This document shows, piece by piece, positions 53,366-63,369 of a DNA stretch of 64,000 nucleotides. Position numbers and translations under genes: made by a program. Location of the stretch: contig CP173058.1 of the NCBI GenBank assembly GCA_044772875.1, positions 1,674,001 to 1,738,000 on the forward strand. The letters are read 5' to 3'. The notes beneath the pieces are model-generated. The model was not told the origin of the DNA. It saw only the letters and a program-made list of their open reading frames with translations, and searched no databases. The DNA comes from Morganella morganii_D (GTDB lineage Bacteria > Pseudomonadota > Gammaproteobacteria > Enterobacterales > Enterobacteriaceae). How positions within the stretch are numbered: the stretch's first letter is position 1; each line of letters starts with the position of its first letter.

Positions 53366-54823
53366 TCAGTAACTCAGTACCGCATATCCGGTCAGTGTGA
53401 TAAACGGCTGCGGCCAGACACCGAGCACAAACACGATAATCGCGGAGAGCAGTACCACAATACCGCCGGCACTCATTGCCCAATTGGACGGTGCCATGCG
53501 GGCCGGTGATTCCGAACCGCGGATATACAGGCTGATCATCATACGCAGGTAATAGTACAGACCAATCGCACTGCCGAGCACTACTGCTGCCGTCAGCCAC
53601 CACAATTCTGCATTTACGGCGGTTGCCACCACGAAGAACTTACCGATAAAACCAAAGGTCATCGGGATCCCGGCCAGGGACAGCATCATCACTGTCATTA
53701 CCGCAGCCAGAACCGGCTTACGCCAGAACAGACCACGATAGGCATGCAGAGAATCCGCATCTGGCCCGGAGTACGGACTGGACATCAGACTGACCACACC
53801 GAATGCACCGAGGCTGGCAAACAGATAACCGGCCAGATAGATACCGGCGGTTTCTTCCGCCAGTTTCGGGTCATTAACCGCGATAAAGGCCACCAGCAGA
53901 TAACCGAGGTGCGCAATGGAAGAATAACCCAGCATCCGTTTGATACTGTTCTGGGTGATCGCCATCAGGTTACCGAACAGGATAGAGGCAATAGCAATCA
54001 CTGTCAGTACGATCTGCAATGTTCCGGAATCCGCCATCGGAGCCAGCACCAGCAGACGCAGCACCGCTGCAAAAACTCCGATCTTGCCGGCGGTTGCCAG
54101 GAAGGTGGATACCGGTGCCGGAGCACCCTGATACACATCCGGCGTCCATAACTGGAACGGGAACAGTGACAGTTTAAAGCCGATGCCGACAATCATCATA
54201 CCCAGTCCGGTCAGCACCAGCGGCTCGTGAATCTGACTGTCGGCCAGGCTGCGGCCTAAGCCTTCAAAGGATAAATCACCGGATTCCGCGTACAGCAGCG
54301 CCATCCCGAACAGCAGGAAAGACGAGGCCGCCGCTGACATCAGCATATATTTGATGGATGCTTCCAGCGAACGTTTCTGGCGGAAGGCATAGCCGATCAG
54401 CCCGAACAGCGGCAGCGTCAGCAGTTCAATCCCGATAAAGAAGGACGCCAGGTGATCCGCCCCCGACAGCAGGATGCCGCCGAGAGTGGCAATCAGCACC
54501 AGCAGATAGAATTCTTCTTTGTTATCCGGATAAGTCTCCAGCCACGAATACGCAAATGTCGTGGTTGCCAGTGATGAAATCAGGATAAGCCCGGTGTAAA
54601 ACATGCTGTAGCCGTCGATATGCACCAGCGGTGTCACATCCATCGCCGGCTGCTGCCCGACAAAATACAGAGACAGCAGCGCGAGGTTCAGACCAACGAC
54701 GGTCAGTGTGGCATTAATAAAGTGATCGCGTCGCCACGCAATGGACAGCATCACAACCACCACTGTCAACCCGATAATCAGCAGTGGTGAGAGTGCGATC
54801 AGTTGTTGAGGAGTTATTGTCAT
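53366..54823 (-). CDS. nuoN: NADH-quinone oxidoreductase subunit N
   Basis: NuoN is one of three antiporter-like proton-pumping subunits of Complex I. The 485-residue protein has fourteen hydrophobic segments. FGFIGKFFVVATAVNAELWW and KLSLFPFQLWTPDVYQGAPAP are hallmark blocks; the lysine and histidine residues in the middle of helices form the proton channel. It is the last gene of the operon, six bases after nuoM, with its stop 15 bases from the shared terminator. Confidence 0.96.
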   Translation of the reverse strand: MTITPQQLIALSPLLIIGLTVVVVMLSIAWRRDHFINATLTVVGLNLALLSLYFVGQQPAMDVTPLVHIDGYSMFYTGLILISSLATTTFAYSWLETYPDNKEEFYLLVLIATLGGILLSGADHLASFFIGIELLTLPLFGLIGYAFRQKRSLEASIKYMLMSAAASSFLLFGMALLYAESGDLSFEGLGRSLADSQIHEPLVLTGLGMMIVGIGFKLSLFPFQLWTPDVYQGAPAPVSTFLATAGKIGVFAAVLRLLVLAPMADSGTLQIVLTVIAIASILFGNLMAITQNSIKRMLGYSSIAHLGYLLVAFIAVNDPKLAEETAGIYLAGYLFASLGAFGVVSLMSSPYSGPDADSLHAYRGLFWRKPVLAAVMTVMMLSLAGIPMTFGFIGKFFVVATAVNAELWWLTAAVVLGSAIGLYYYLRMMISLYIRGSESPARMAPSNWAMSAGGIVVLLSAIIVFVLGVWPQPFITLTGYAVLSY

Positions 54824-54829
54824 GGCGCG

Positions 54830-56350
54830 TTACAACCCTGTATTTGAAATTGAAGCAGTGTACCACTGCTGAATATTTGCCATCGCCGCAGATGAGGTAT
54901 CCAGCACCGGCTGCGGGTAAACACCCAGAATAACCAGTAAGACCACCAGCAGCATCACGATGGAAAATTCACGCAGATTCATGCCCGCGATAGGTTTATC
55001 CGATTTCGGTGCACCGTAATACGCCTGCTGCATCATCCACAGCGCGTAAACAGAGGCAAACACCAGGCCTGCCGAGGAAATCACGGTGATCAGGGTGTAG
55101 CTGCCGAAGCTGCCGAACAGGATCATGAATTCACCGACGAAGTTACCGGTGCCCGGCATCCCGAGCGTCGCCACCGCAAAGAACAGTGACAGTGCAGGCA
55201 GGAATTTGATCCGCTTCCACAGACCACCCATCTGACGCATATCACGGGTGCCGAGGCGCTCATATAACTGACCGCACAGAATAAACAGCCCCGCCGCAGA
55301 CAGACCGTGTGCAATCATCTGCACCACCGCGCCCTGATACGCCAGCATACTTGCCGAGTAAATCGCAATCAGCACAAAGCCCATATGCGACACACTGGTG
55401 TAGGCAATAAGACGCTTGATATCCGTCTGTTTAAACGCCATCCACGCGCCGTAGAAGATCCCCGCCACACCCAGCCACATGGCGATTGGTGTGAAGTCCG
55501 CAGAGGCTTCCGGGAACAGCGGCAGGCTGAAACGCAGCAGACCATACGCAGCGGTTTTCAGCAGGATCCCCGCCAGGTCAACAGAACCGGCTGTCGGTGC
55601 CTGGCTGTGTGCATCCGGCAGCCAGCCATGCAGCGGCACCACCGGCATCTTGACCGCGAATGCGATAAAGAAGCCCAGCATCAGCATATACTGCACACCA
55701 TAGCTCATCGGCGTATTCAGCAGATCTTCATACCCGAAGCTCCACTGGCCGGTGGCGTTCTGATGAACAATCGCCAGTGCCATAATGGCAATCAGCATCA
55801 CCAGACCACTCGCCTGGGTGTAGATGAAGAATTTGGTCGCCGCCCCGATACGGGTTTTGCCGTCTGAACCACTGTGTCCCCAGAGTGCAATCAGGAAGTA
55901 CATCGGCACCAGCATCATTTCCCAGAAGAAGAAGAACAGGAAAAGATCCATCGCCAGGAACACGCCCATCACACCGCCGAGGATCCACAGCAGATTGAGA
56001 TGGAAAAAGCCCTGATACGGCTGGTTTTCACCCCAGGAACAGAGGATAGCCAGCAGACCGAGCAGCGCGGTCAGCACTACCATCAGAAGTGACAGTCCAT
56101 CCAGAGCCAGATGAATATTGATGCCGAACCGCGGGATCCACTCCAGGAAATACTGCTCCTGCCAGTCCGGAATGCCTTTCGGGTTAACTAAGCTGTAATT
56201 TCCCTGCATCCACAGATACAGAGAAAGAAATAACGTGATCCCCATCGCCAGCAGCGCAATCCAGCGCGGCAGCTTTGTGCCGAAGCGCTCAACCTGCCAG
56301 CACAGCAGGCCGCCGATGAAGGGAAGTAAAATCAGCCAGGGTAATAGCAT
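54830..56350 (-). CDS. nuoM: NADH-quinone oxidoreductase subunit M
   Basis: This is the antiporter-like proton-pumping subunit in the middle of the membrane arm. It has 506 residues (E. coli 509). The blocks FFFFWEMMLVPMYFLIALWG, with the key glutamate, AFAVKMPVVPLHGWLPDAHS and KRLIAYTSVSHMGFVLIA carry the conserved charged residues. nuoL ends 19 bases upstream. Confidence 0.96.
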   Translation of the reverse strand: MLLPWLILLPFIGGLLCWQVERFGTKLPRWIALLAMGITLFLSLYLWMQGNYSLVNPKGIPDWQEQYFLEWIPRFGINIHLALDGLSLLMVVLTALLGLLAILCSWGENQPYQGFFHLNLLWILGGVMGVFLAMDLFLFFFFWEMMLVPMYFLIALWGHSGSDGKTRIGAATKFFIYTQASGLVMLIAIMALAIVHQNATGQWSFGYEDLLNTPMSYGVQYMLMLGFFIAFAVKMPVVPLHGWLPDAHSQAPTAGSVDLAGILLKTAAYGLLRFSLPLFPEASADFTPIAMWLGVAGIFYGAWMAFKQTDIKRLIAYTSVSHMGFVLIAIYSASMLAYQGAVVQMIAHGLSAAGLFILCGQLYERLGTRDMRQMGGLWKRIKFLPALSLFFAVATLGMPGTGNFVGEFMILFGSFGSYTLITVISSAGLVFASVYALWMMQQAYYGAPKSDKPIAGMNLREFSIVMLLVVLLVILGVYPQPVLDTSSAAMANIQQWYTASISNTGL

Positions 56351-56369
56351 GGCGCAATGTGTCCCTTAT

Positions 56370-58211
56370 TTAAACCAAAAACAGCAGAGCGAGAACCAGC
56401 ACTGCACCCAGCCCCATAGAGGCGATATACCAGCGGACCTGTCCGTTTTCACTCAGGCTCAGTCCTTTGTTACTCCAGCGGGCAAACAGCGCAGGCAGAT
56501 TCATCAGGCTGTTCAGCGGGTCACTTTGCAGCAACCAGCCCACCGCTTTGAACGGCTTAACAAAAATCGCATCATACAGGTCATCAAAGCCCCACGCGCG
56601 GAACCACCAGGCCGAGAAGAAGCGTCCCGGTGCAGAATTCGCAACCGCTGTCACCAGCGTGCGCCGTCCCAGCCAGAGCATCGCGGCCAGCACAATCCCC
56701 GTCACAGCAACCACACCGGAGATAATTTCAATGGTCAGTTTGCCGTCAGCAGAACCGGTAAGGGTTTCCGCCGGAAACACGCCGTGCAGCGGCTGCGGGA
56801 TAAAAGCACCGGCTGCGGTGGACAGCACCATCAGCACCAGTAACGGGAAAGTATGGGTAAAACCTTTCACCGCATGCGCCTGTGTATGCTCTTTGCCGTG
56901 GAACACGATGAAAATCATCCGGAAGGTATAGAGGGAGGTCATAAAGGCACCGACCAGACCGGCGATAAACAGCGGGTTCTGACCCTGAACAACTGCACCC
57001 CACAGAATTTCATCTTTACTGTAGAAACCGGCGGTGATGAGCGGAAGCGCGGCCAGAGCGGCACCACCGACCAGGAAGCAGAGATAGACAAACGGAATTT
57101 TTTTCCGCAGTCCGCCCATCTTAAAGATGTTCTGCTCGTGGTGGCAGGCCAGAATCACGGAGCCGGAGGCCAGGAATAACAGGGCTTTGAAGAAGGCATG
57201 GGTCATCAGGTGGAAAATCGCCGCATCCCACGCCTGCACACCGAGCGCCAGGAACATATAACCAATCTGGCTCATGGTGGAGTAGGCAAGAACACGTTTG
57301 ATATCCGTCTGCACCAGCGCGGCAAAACCGGCCATCACCAGAGTGACAGCACCAACCACACCGACTAAATGCAGCACTTCCGGTGATAACAGGAACAACT
57401 CATGGGTACGGGCAATCAGATACACACCCGCGGTTACCATGGTTGCGGCGTGGATCAGTGCCGAGACCGGTGTCGGACCGGCCATTGCATCCGCAAGCCA
57501 GGTCTGGAGTGGTAACTGTGCGGATTTACCGACCGCACCGCCGAGGATCATCAGGGTCGCCCAGAAAATCAGGTCAGAACCGGCCGCAATATGCTGCGGT
57601 GCCAGAACCGCCAGTTCACGGAAGCTCAGGGTGCCCAGTTTATCCCACAGAATAAACATGCCGATAGCCAGGAACACATCACCGATACGGGTAACGATAA
57701 AGGCTTTCATCGCCGCCGCGCCATTCGCCGGATTGGTGTAATAGAAGCCGATCAGCAGATAACTGCACAGCCCCACCCCTTCCCAGCCGAGGTACATCAG
57801 CAACATGTTATCGGCCAGCACCAGAATCACCATACTGGCAATAAACAGGTTAGTGTAAGCGAAGAAGCGGGAATATCCCTCCTCACCGCGCATATACCAG
57901 GAGGCATACATATGGATCAGGAAACCGATCCCTGTGACCACACCCAGCATGGTCAGCGACAGGCCATCCAGCACCAGGGTGACCGGGATGGAGAAGGAAG
58001 CCGTATCCATCCATGTCCACAGTGTCTGCTGATACACCCCGCCGCCGTTGGCAAAGAAATCCATCCCCGCCCACAGGGCCGTGAGTGCCGCCAGTCCCAC
58101 CGAGCCGGTGCCGATGGTGGCTGACACATTTTCTGACCAGCGGCCGCGTGAAAAGGCCAGCAACAGAAAGCCAATCAGCGGCAGCAAAATGGTTAAAAAG
58201 AGTAAGTTCAT
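56370..58211 (-). CDS. nuoL: NADH-quinone oxidoreductase subunit L
   Basis: NuoL is the most distal antiporter-like subunit, with a long lateral helix at its C-terminus that runs along the membrane arm. It has 613 residues, the exact E. coli length. LMYLGWEGVGLCSYLLIGFY, AQLPLQTWLADAMAGPTPVS and KRVLAYSTMSQIGYMFLALG are conserved. It overlaps nuoK by four bases (ATGA). Confidence 0.97.
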   Translation of the reverse strand: MNLLFLTILLPLIGFLLLAFSRGRWSENVSATIGTGSVGLAALTALWAGMDFFANGGGVYQQTLWTWMDTASFSIPVTLVLDGLSLTMLGVVTGIGFLIHMYASWYMRGEEGYSRFFAYTNLFIASMVILVLADNMLLMYLGWEGVGLCSYLLIGFYYTNPANGAAAMKAFIVTRIGDVFLAIGMFILWDKLGTLSFRELAVLAPQHIAAGSDLIFWATLMILGGAVGKSAQLPLQTWLADAMAGPTPVSALIHAATMVTAGVYLIARTHELFLLSPEVLHLVGVVGAVTLVMAGFAALVQTDIKRVLAYSTMSQIGYMFLALGVQAWDAAIFHLMTHAFFKALLFLASGSVILACHHEQNIFKMGGLRKKIPFVYLCFLVGGAALAALPLITAGFYSKDEILWGAVVQGQNPLFIAGLVGAFMTSLYTFRMIFIVFHGKEHTQAHAVKGFTHTFPLLVLMVLSTAAGAFIPQPLHGVFPAETLTGSADGKLTIEIISGVVAVTGIVLAAMLWLGRRTLVTAVANSAPGRFFSAWWFRAWGFDDLYDAIFVKPFKAVGWLLQSDPLNSLMNLPALFARWSNKGLSLSENGQVRWYIASMGLGAVLVLALLFLV

Positions 58212-58510
58212 CCGCGCATCTCACTGACTTTATCAATATCCAGATCCTGACGCTGACGATGCAATTGCAGCAACAGTGCCAGCCCGATACTCGCTTCAGC
58301 CGCCGCCAGACTGATGGCCAGGATATACATCACCTGTCCGTCCGGCTGGTTCCAGTAGCTGCCGCCGACGACAAACGCCAGAGCCGCCGCGTTAATCATC
58401 ACTTCCAGGCCAATCAGCATAAACAGCAGATTGCGGCGGATCACCAGACAGGTGAAGCCGAGGATGAAGAGCACAGCCGCGAGAATTAATCCGTGGTGCA
58501 GAGGGATCAT
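58208..58510 (-). CDS. nuoK: NADH-quinone oxidoreductase subunit K
   Basis: This 100-residue subunit (E. coli 100) has three membrane helices and the two buried glutamates of the E-channel, in LLFMLIGLEVMINAAALAFV and AAAEASIGLALLLQL. It overlaps both nuoJ and nuoL by ATGA. Confidence 0.97.
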   Translation of the reverse strand: MIPLHHGLILAAVLFILGFTCLVIRRNLLFMLIGLEVMINAAALAFVVGGSYWNQPDGQVMYILAISLAAAEASIGLALLLQLHRQRQDLDIDKVSEMRG

Positions 58511-59043
58511 GCTTTTTCCTCCGTGTTGCGCTGACTGACAATATCGCCGCCCGCTTTTTCGTCACGCCCGATGTGGTATGCCACCACCAGACCGGCCAGC
58601 AGCAGGAAGGAGGCCAGTTCAACCACCAGAACATACGGGCCGAACAGACTGATACCCACCTGTTTCGCGGTAACCACGTCACCGGCGATACCATTATCTT
58701 TCAGTGAGCTTATGCCGTAAATCATCACGCCGAGCAGAACCGCCGAGAGCAGGCCGGGTCCCATCCAGACAGACGGAGACAGCCATTTGCGCTCCTGGTC
58801 AACAACCGCCCGCCCGAGGTTGAGCATCATCACCACAAACACGAACAGCACCATGATGGCACCCGCGTAGACAATAATCTCCAGCGCACCGGCAAAATAC
58901 GCGCCGAGTGCAAAAAAGACCGCAGAGAGTGCCAGCAGCGAGGTGATCAGATAAAGCAGCGCATGCACCGGGTTGGTCTGTGTGATCACACACAGTGTGG
59001 CCAGAATGGCGATCAGTCCGGCAACATAAAAGGTAATTTCCAT
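58507..59043 (-). CDS. nuoJ: NADH-quinone oxidoreductase subunit J
   Basis: NuoJ is a five-helix membrane subunit near the junction of the two arms, with 178 residues (E. coli 184). The pi-bulge helix block FFALGAYFAGALEIIVYAGA is conserved, and VVMMLNLGRA follows. It overlaps nuoK by four bases and follows nuoI by 13 bases. Confidence 0.96.
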   Translation of the reverse strand: MEITFYVAGLIAILATLCVITQTNPVHALLYLITSLLALSAVFFALGAYFAGALEIIVYAGAIMVLFVFVVMMLNLGRAVVDQERKWLSPSVWMGPGLLSAVLLGVMIYGISSLKDNGIAGDVVTAKQVGISLFGPYVLVVELASFLLLAGLVVAYHIGRDEKAGGDIVSQRNTEEKA

Positions 59044-59056
59044 GTATGTTCTCCCC

Positions 59057-59599
59057 TTATGGCAGCAGACTTTTCACATCAATCGGCCTGGCTTCGTTGT
59101 CGGCTTCGCCTTTGGCTTTGCCCGCAACCGCCATCCCGGTTTTGTGATAGAAGTTATAGTCGGGGTATTTACCCGGACCGGAGATTAATAAATCTTCTTT
59201 TTCATACACCAGATCCCGGCGCTTAAACTCACCCAGCTCGAAATCCGGCGTCAGCTGGATTGCGGTGGTCGGGCAGGCTTCTTCGCATAATCCGCAGAAA
59301 ATGCAGCGTGAGAAGTTGATGCGGAAAAATTCCGGATACCAGCGGCCGTCCTCATGTTCTGCTTTCTGCAGAGAGATACAGCCGACCGGACATACCGCAG
59401 CGCACAGGTTACAGGCAACACAGCGCTCTTCACCGTCCGGGTCGCGCGTCAGCACAATCCGGCCGCGGTAGCGCGGCGGCAGGTAAACCGGCTCTTCCGG
59501 GTACATCTGGGTTTCGCGTTTATGGAAGGCATGAAGCCCTATCATCCAAATACTGCGTACCTGGGTGGCGAAACCAACCACTAATTCTTTCAATGTCAT
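59057..59599 (-). CDS. nuoI: NADH-quinone oxidoreductase subunit I
   Basis: NuoI holds clusters N6a and N6b, which deliver electrons toward quinone. The 180-residue length equals E. coli. The two ferredoxin motifs CVACNLCAAVCPVGC and CIFCGLCEEACPTTA are complete. The first 35 residues form the amphipathic anchor. Confidence 0.97.
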   Translation of the reverse strand: MTLKELVVGFATQVRSIWMIGLHAFHKRETQMYPEEPVYLPPRYRGRIVLTRDPDGEERCVACNLCAAVCPVGCISLQKAEHEDGRWYPEFFRINFSRCIFCGLCEEACPTTAIQLTPDFELGEFKRRDLVYEKEDLLISGPGKYPDYNFYHKTGMAVAGKAKGEADNEARPIDVKSLLP

Positions 59600-59613
59600 G
59601 GTTCAATCACCCC

Positions 59614-60591
59614 TTATTGAGCTATCAGGATCACGGCTGCTGTCACCAGCAGGTTTATCAGAGTCAGCGGCAGACACACTTTCCAGCCGAATGACATCAC
59701 CTGGTCATAACGCGGACGCGGCAGCGAAGCGCGGATCAGGATAAACATCATCATAAAGAAAGCGGTTTTCAGCGCGAACCAGACAAACGGCGGCAGGAAC
59801 GGTCCGTGCCAGCCCCCGAAGAACAGCGTCACAATCAGGGCGGAAACTGTCACGATACCGATATATTCCCCGACGAAGAACAGACCGAACTTCATCCCCG
59901 AATATTCAATGTGATAACCGTCCGCCAGTTCCTGCTCAGCTTCCGGCTGGTCAAACGGGTGACGGTGACATACAGCCACGCCCGCAATCGCAAAAGTGAT
60001 AAAGCCGAAAATCTGCGGGATCACGTTCCATACGGTACTCTGGGAGTTGACGATATCCAGCAGGTTAAAAGAACCCGCCTGCGCCACCACGCCCAGAACC
60101 GACAGACCCAGGAACACTTCATAACTGACCGTCTGAGCGGATGCGCGCATCGCCCCGAGCAGCGAGTATTTGTTGTTACTCGACCAACCCGCGAACAGCA
60201 CAGCATAAACCGCCAGTCCCGCCAGCATCAGGAAGAACAGGATCCCGATATTGAGATCCGCCACCACCCAGTCAGGGCTGACCGGTACAATCGCAAAGGC
60301 CAGCAGCAGCGAGGTAAATGCCACCATCGGTGCCAGGGTGAAAATAAAACGGTCAGCGAATTTCGGTGTCCAGTCCTCTTTAAAGAACATTTTGATCATG
60401 TCCGCGACCAGCTGGAGCGACCCGCCCCAGCCCACACGGTTCGGCCCGTAACGGTTCTGGAACAGCCCCAGCAGGCGGCGTTCACCGAAGCTCATAAAGG
60501 CACCGCAGGTCACAACCACCAGCAGGATCACAATGGCTTTGAGAACATTAATCAGCACATCGATTAATTCAGGTGTAAACCAACTGCTCAT
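59614..60591 (-). CDS. nuoH: NADH-quinone oxidoreductase subunit H
   Basis: NuoH forms the quinone chamber with NuoB and NuoD at the junction of the arms. It has 325 residues (E. coli 325) and eight to nine membrane helices. FGERRLLGLFQNRYGPNRVG and DQPEAEQELADGYHIEYSG carry the acidic residues of the quinone path. Its start overlaps the nuoG stop by four bases. Confidence 0.97.
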   Translation of the reverse strand: MSSWFTPELIDVLINVLKAIVILLVVVTCGAFMSFGERRLLGLFQNRYGPNRVGWGGSLQLVADMIKMFFKEDWTPKFADRFIFTLAPMVAFTSLLLAFAIVPVSPDWVVADLNIGILFFLMLAGLAVYAVLFAGWSSNNKYSLLGAMRASAQTVSYEVFLGLSVLGVVAQAGSFNLLDIVNSQSTVWNVIPQIFGFITFAIAGVAVCHRHPFDQPEAEQELADGYHIEYSGMKFGLFFVGEYIGIVTVSALIVTLFFGGWHGPFLPPFVWFALKTAFFMMMFILIRASLPRPRYDQVMSFGWKVCLPLTLINLLVTAAVILIAQ

Positions 60592-63311
60592 TGTGCCACC
60601 TCCTGCAGATTAACCGCCGCACCCGCCAGTACCGGCGAAATGCCCGGCATACCCAGCGGCAGACCGATTTGCCCGGCTGTCAGCTGAGTGCTGATGCGCA
60701 CCGGCAGTGTCAGTGTGCCGTCAGCCAGCTGTACCGACAGTACCTGACCTTCTGCCACATTCAGCTGCTGTGCATCCTGTGCATTCAGCATCACATAGCT
60801 GTCCGTCATACGTTCCTGAATCACCGGTGCCCGCTGTGATAACTCCTCACTGCCGAACAGGTGATAATACGGCGCAACCGTCCAGACATTCTGCTGCGGC
60901 ACAAATGCCGCCGGGATGGAGCTGAAATAATCCATACCGCCGTCTTTTTCGCTGAACAGACGCACTCCCGGATCACCGAAACGCAGATGACCGCCCACTT
61001 CCGCCTGGAATTTGTTCCATGCCTGCGGTGAGTTCCAGCCCGGTGCCCAGGCAAACGGAATTTGCTGACGCGGTGCTGTCGGGCTGTTGTTCCCTTCCAT
61101 CGAGAAGGCAAACGCGGTGTCTTTATCCTGCGGCTGACGCTGCTCGTGCACACTGACATTCGCCAGCATCGCAGTACGCCCGCTGTAGCGGTGCGGCTCA
61201 CGGGCCAGTTTCTGTCCGCGGATACGGAATTCGGCATCCGGTGCGGCATCTTTGATACCGGCCAGGTGCGGCATATGTTCAATACAGGCATCAATCACAT
61301 GATCAAGCTGTGACCAGTCACGGGTGTTTTCATTGAGATCATTGTACAGAGCTGTCAGCCAGCGCCAGCTTTCATGCATAATGATAGTTTTGTCGTAGAA
61401 AGATGGCTCATACACCTGGAAGAAGCGCTGCGCGCGGCCTTCGTGGTTGATGAGAGTGCCGTCACTTTCCGCAAAACTGCTGGCGGAGAGGATCAGCGAA
61501 GCTTTATCCATGATGTCAGTGTGCTGATGATCCAGCACAATCACATTTTCTGCGGCATCCAGCGCACGGTCAACGGCGGCTTTATCCGCATGGCGGTAAA
61601 GGTCATTTTCCATCACCACCACGGTATCCGCACTGCCGTCTGCCAGCAGAGCCAGGGCTTTATCCAGCGGTTGTGCTTCCGTCATTGCGGCACCAAAGCT
61701 GTTGGCTTCCGCGCCGACAAAGGTCAGTCCGGCGTCAATGCCTTTATCTTTCAGTGCCCAGGCCACATTTGCCGCCGCCTGAATCAGAGCATCACTGCCC
61801 GGGTTGCTGCCGCTGATAATCAGTGGTTTTTTCGCACCGCTCAGTGCCTGTGCAATCATTTCCGCCTGAGCTTTCACATCCGCCGGTAAATCCGTCACTG
61901 CCGGTGCCGTGTTATCAATAATATTAGCCACCGCAAACCCCAGACGTGCCTGATCATCCGCCGGCGCGTTGTAGTGCAGTGCTGCCACATCCGCCAGACG
62001 GGTGGTATCCACCGCCGTGACAAACAGCGGGTATTTCGCACGCTGGCCGATATTCTGAATAGCAGCAATCTGCCAGTCTGCCACTTTCTGGGCCGCCGCC
62101 ATTTCACGGGCTTTGCCCTTCACGGCCTGACGAACAGACAGTGCCACGCGCGCAGCGGTTTGTGTCAGATCTTCGCCCAGCACCAGCACCGCATCATAGT
62201 TTTCCATCTCGCGCAGTGACGGGGTGTAGATACCGCCCTGCTGTAAGATTTCCAGCATCATTTCCAGACGGTGCTGTTCACCGGCTGACAGGCCGCTGAA
62301 GAAGTTTTCCGCCCCGACCAGTTCACGCAGTGCAAAGTTGCTTTCCACACTGGCACGCGGCGAACCGATACCGATGGTGCGTTTGGCATGATACAGCATA
62401 TCAGCGGCAGCACGTTCAGCCTGCTCCGCATTGATTGTGAGCCAGTCATCACCACGGCGCTGCCGCGGCTGACGCGGACGGTCGTCACGGTTGACATAAC
62501 CGTAACCGAAGCGGCCTTTGTCGCAGAGGAAGTAATGGTTGATGGTACCGTTATAGCGGTTTTCGATACGACGCAGTTCACCGTAACGCTCGCCCGGGCT
62601 GATGTTACAGCCGACGCTGCACTGCTGGCAGACGCTCGGTGCAAACTGCATATCCCATTTGCGGTTATAACGTTCAGAATGTGTTTTGTCGGTAAAGACC
62701 CCGGTCGGACAGATTTCCACCAGGTTACCGGAGAATTCACTTTCCAGCGTGCCGCTTTCCGGACGCCCGAAGTACACGTTGTCGTGTGCGCCGTAAACTC
62801 CGAAATCCGTACCGTCCGCATAATCTTTGTAGTAACGGACACAACGGTAACAGGCGATACAGCGGTTCATTTCATGTGCAACAAACGGTCCCAGCTCCTG
62901 ATTCTGATGGGTACGTTTTGTGAAGCGGTATTTGCGTACTGAATGCCCGGTCATGACGGTCATATCCTGAAGGTGGCAGTTACCGCCCTCTTCACAGACA
63001 GGACAATCGTGCGGGTGGTTGATCATCAGCCATTCCACCACACTTTCCCGGAACTGTCTGGCTTCTTCATCATCAATCGAGATAAAGGTGCCGTCCTGTG
63101 CCGGTGTCATACATGACATTACCAGACGACCACGGGTGTCATCGGCATTCTGATATTGCTTTACCGCACACTGGCGGCAAGCGCCGACGCTTCCCAGCGC
63201 CGGATGCCAGCAAAAATACGGAATATCAAGTCCGAGCGAAAGACAGGCATGCAGCAGGTTATCCGCGCCGTCGACTTCATATTCTTTGCCGTCTACATGT
63301 ATTGTAGCCAT
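60588..63311 (-). CDS. nuoG: NADH-quinone oxidoreductase subunit G
   Basis: NuoG carries several iron-sulfur clusters in the peripheral arm. The 907-residue protein (E. coli 908) begins MATIHVDGKEYEVDGADNLL. The [2Fe-2S] ligands are in CWHPALGSVGACRQC. HDCPVCEEGGNCHLQ provides the His-ligated [4Fe-4S] N5 site. CIACYRCVRYYKDYADG and EICPTGV form N4. CQQCSVGCN plus a downstream FLCDKGRF hold the extra N7 cluster found in E. coli. A molybdopterin-oxidoreductase-like C-terminal domain follows. An in-frame ATG three codons upstream is possible; the chosen start follows the E. coli protein. Confidence 0.96.
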   Translation of the reverse strand: MATIHVDGKEYEVDGADNLLHACLSLGLDIPYFCWHPALGSVGACRQCAVKQYQNADDTRGRLVMSCMTPAQDGTFISIDDEEARQFRESVVEWLMINHPHDCPVCEEGGNCHLQDMTVMTGHSVRKYRFTKRTHQNQELGPFVAHEMNRCIACYRCVRYYKDYADGTDFGVYGAHDNVYFGRPESGTLESEFSGNLVEICPTGVFTDKTHSERYNRKWDMQFAPSVCQQCSVGCNISPGERYGELRRIENRYNGTINHYFLCDKGRFGYGYVNRDDRPRQPRQRRGDDWLTINAEQAERAAADMLYHAKRTIGIGSPRASVESNFALRELVGAENFFSGLSAGEQHRLEMMLEILQQGGIYTPSLREMENYDAVLVLGEDLTQTAARVALSVRQAVKGKAREMAAAQKVADWQIAAIQNIGQRAKYPLFVTAVDTTRLADVAALHYNAPADDQARLGFAVANIIDNTAPAVTDLPADVKAQAEMIAQALSGAKKPLIISGSNPGSDALIQAAANVAWALKDKGIDAGLTFVGAEANSFGAAMTEAQPLDKALALLADGSADTVVVMENDLYRHADKAAVDRALDAAENVIVLDHQHTDIMDKASLILSASSFAESDGTLINHEGRAQRFFQVYEPSFYDKTIIMHESWRWLTALYNDLNENTRDWSQLDHVIDACIEHMPHLAGIKDAAPDAEFRIRGQKLAREPHRYSGRTAMLANVSVHEQRQPQDKDTAFAFSMEGNNSPTAPRQQIPFAWAPGWNSPQAWNKFQAEVGGHLRFGDPGVRLFSEKDGGMDYFSSIPAAFVPQQNVWTVAPYYHLFGSEELSQRAPVIQERMTDSYVMLNAQDAQQLNVAEGQVLSVQLADGTLTLPVRISTQLTAGQIGLPLGMPGISPVLAGAAVNLQEVAQ

Positions 63312-63369
63312 AGTCAGCATGCTTCCAAAAGGCCTGCTATGCAGGCGTTAAACGAAAATCCGTAAGGGA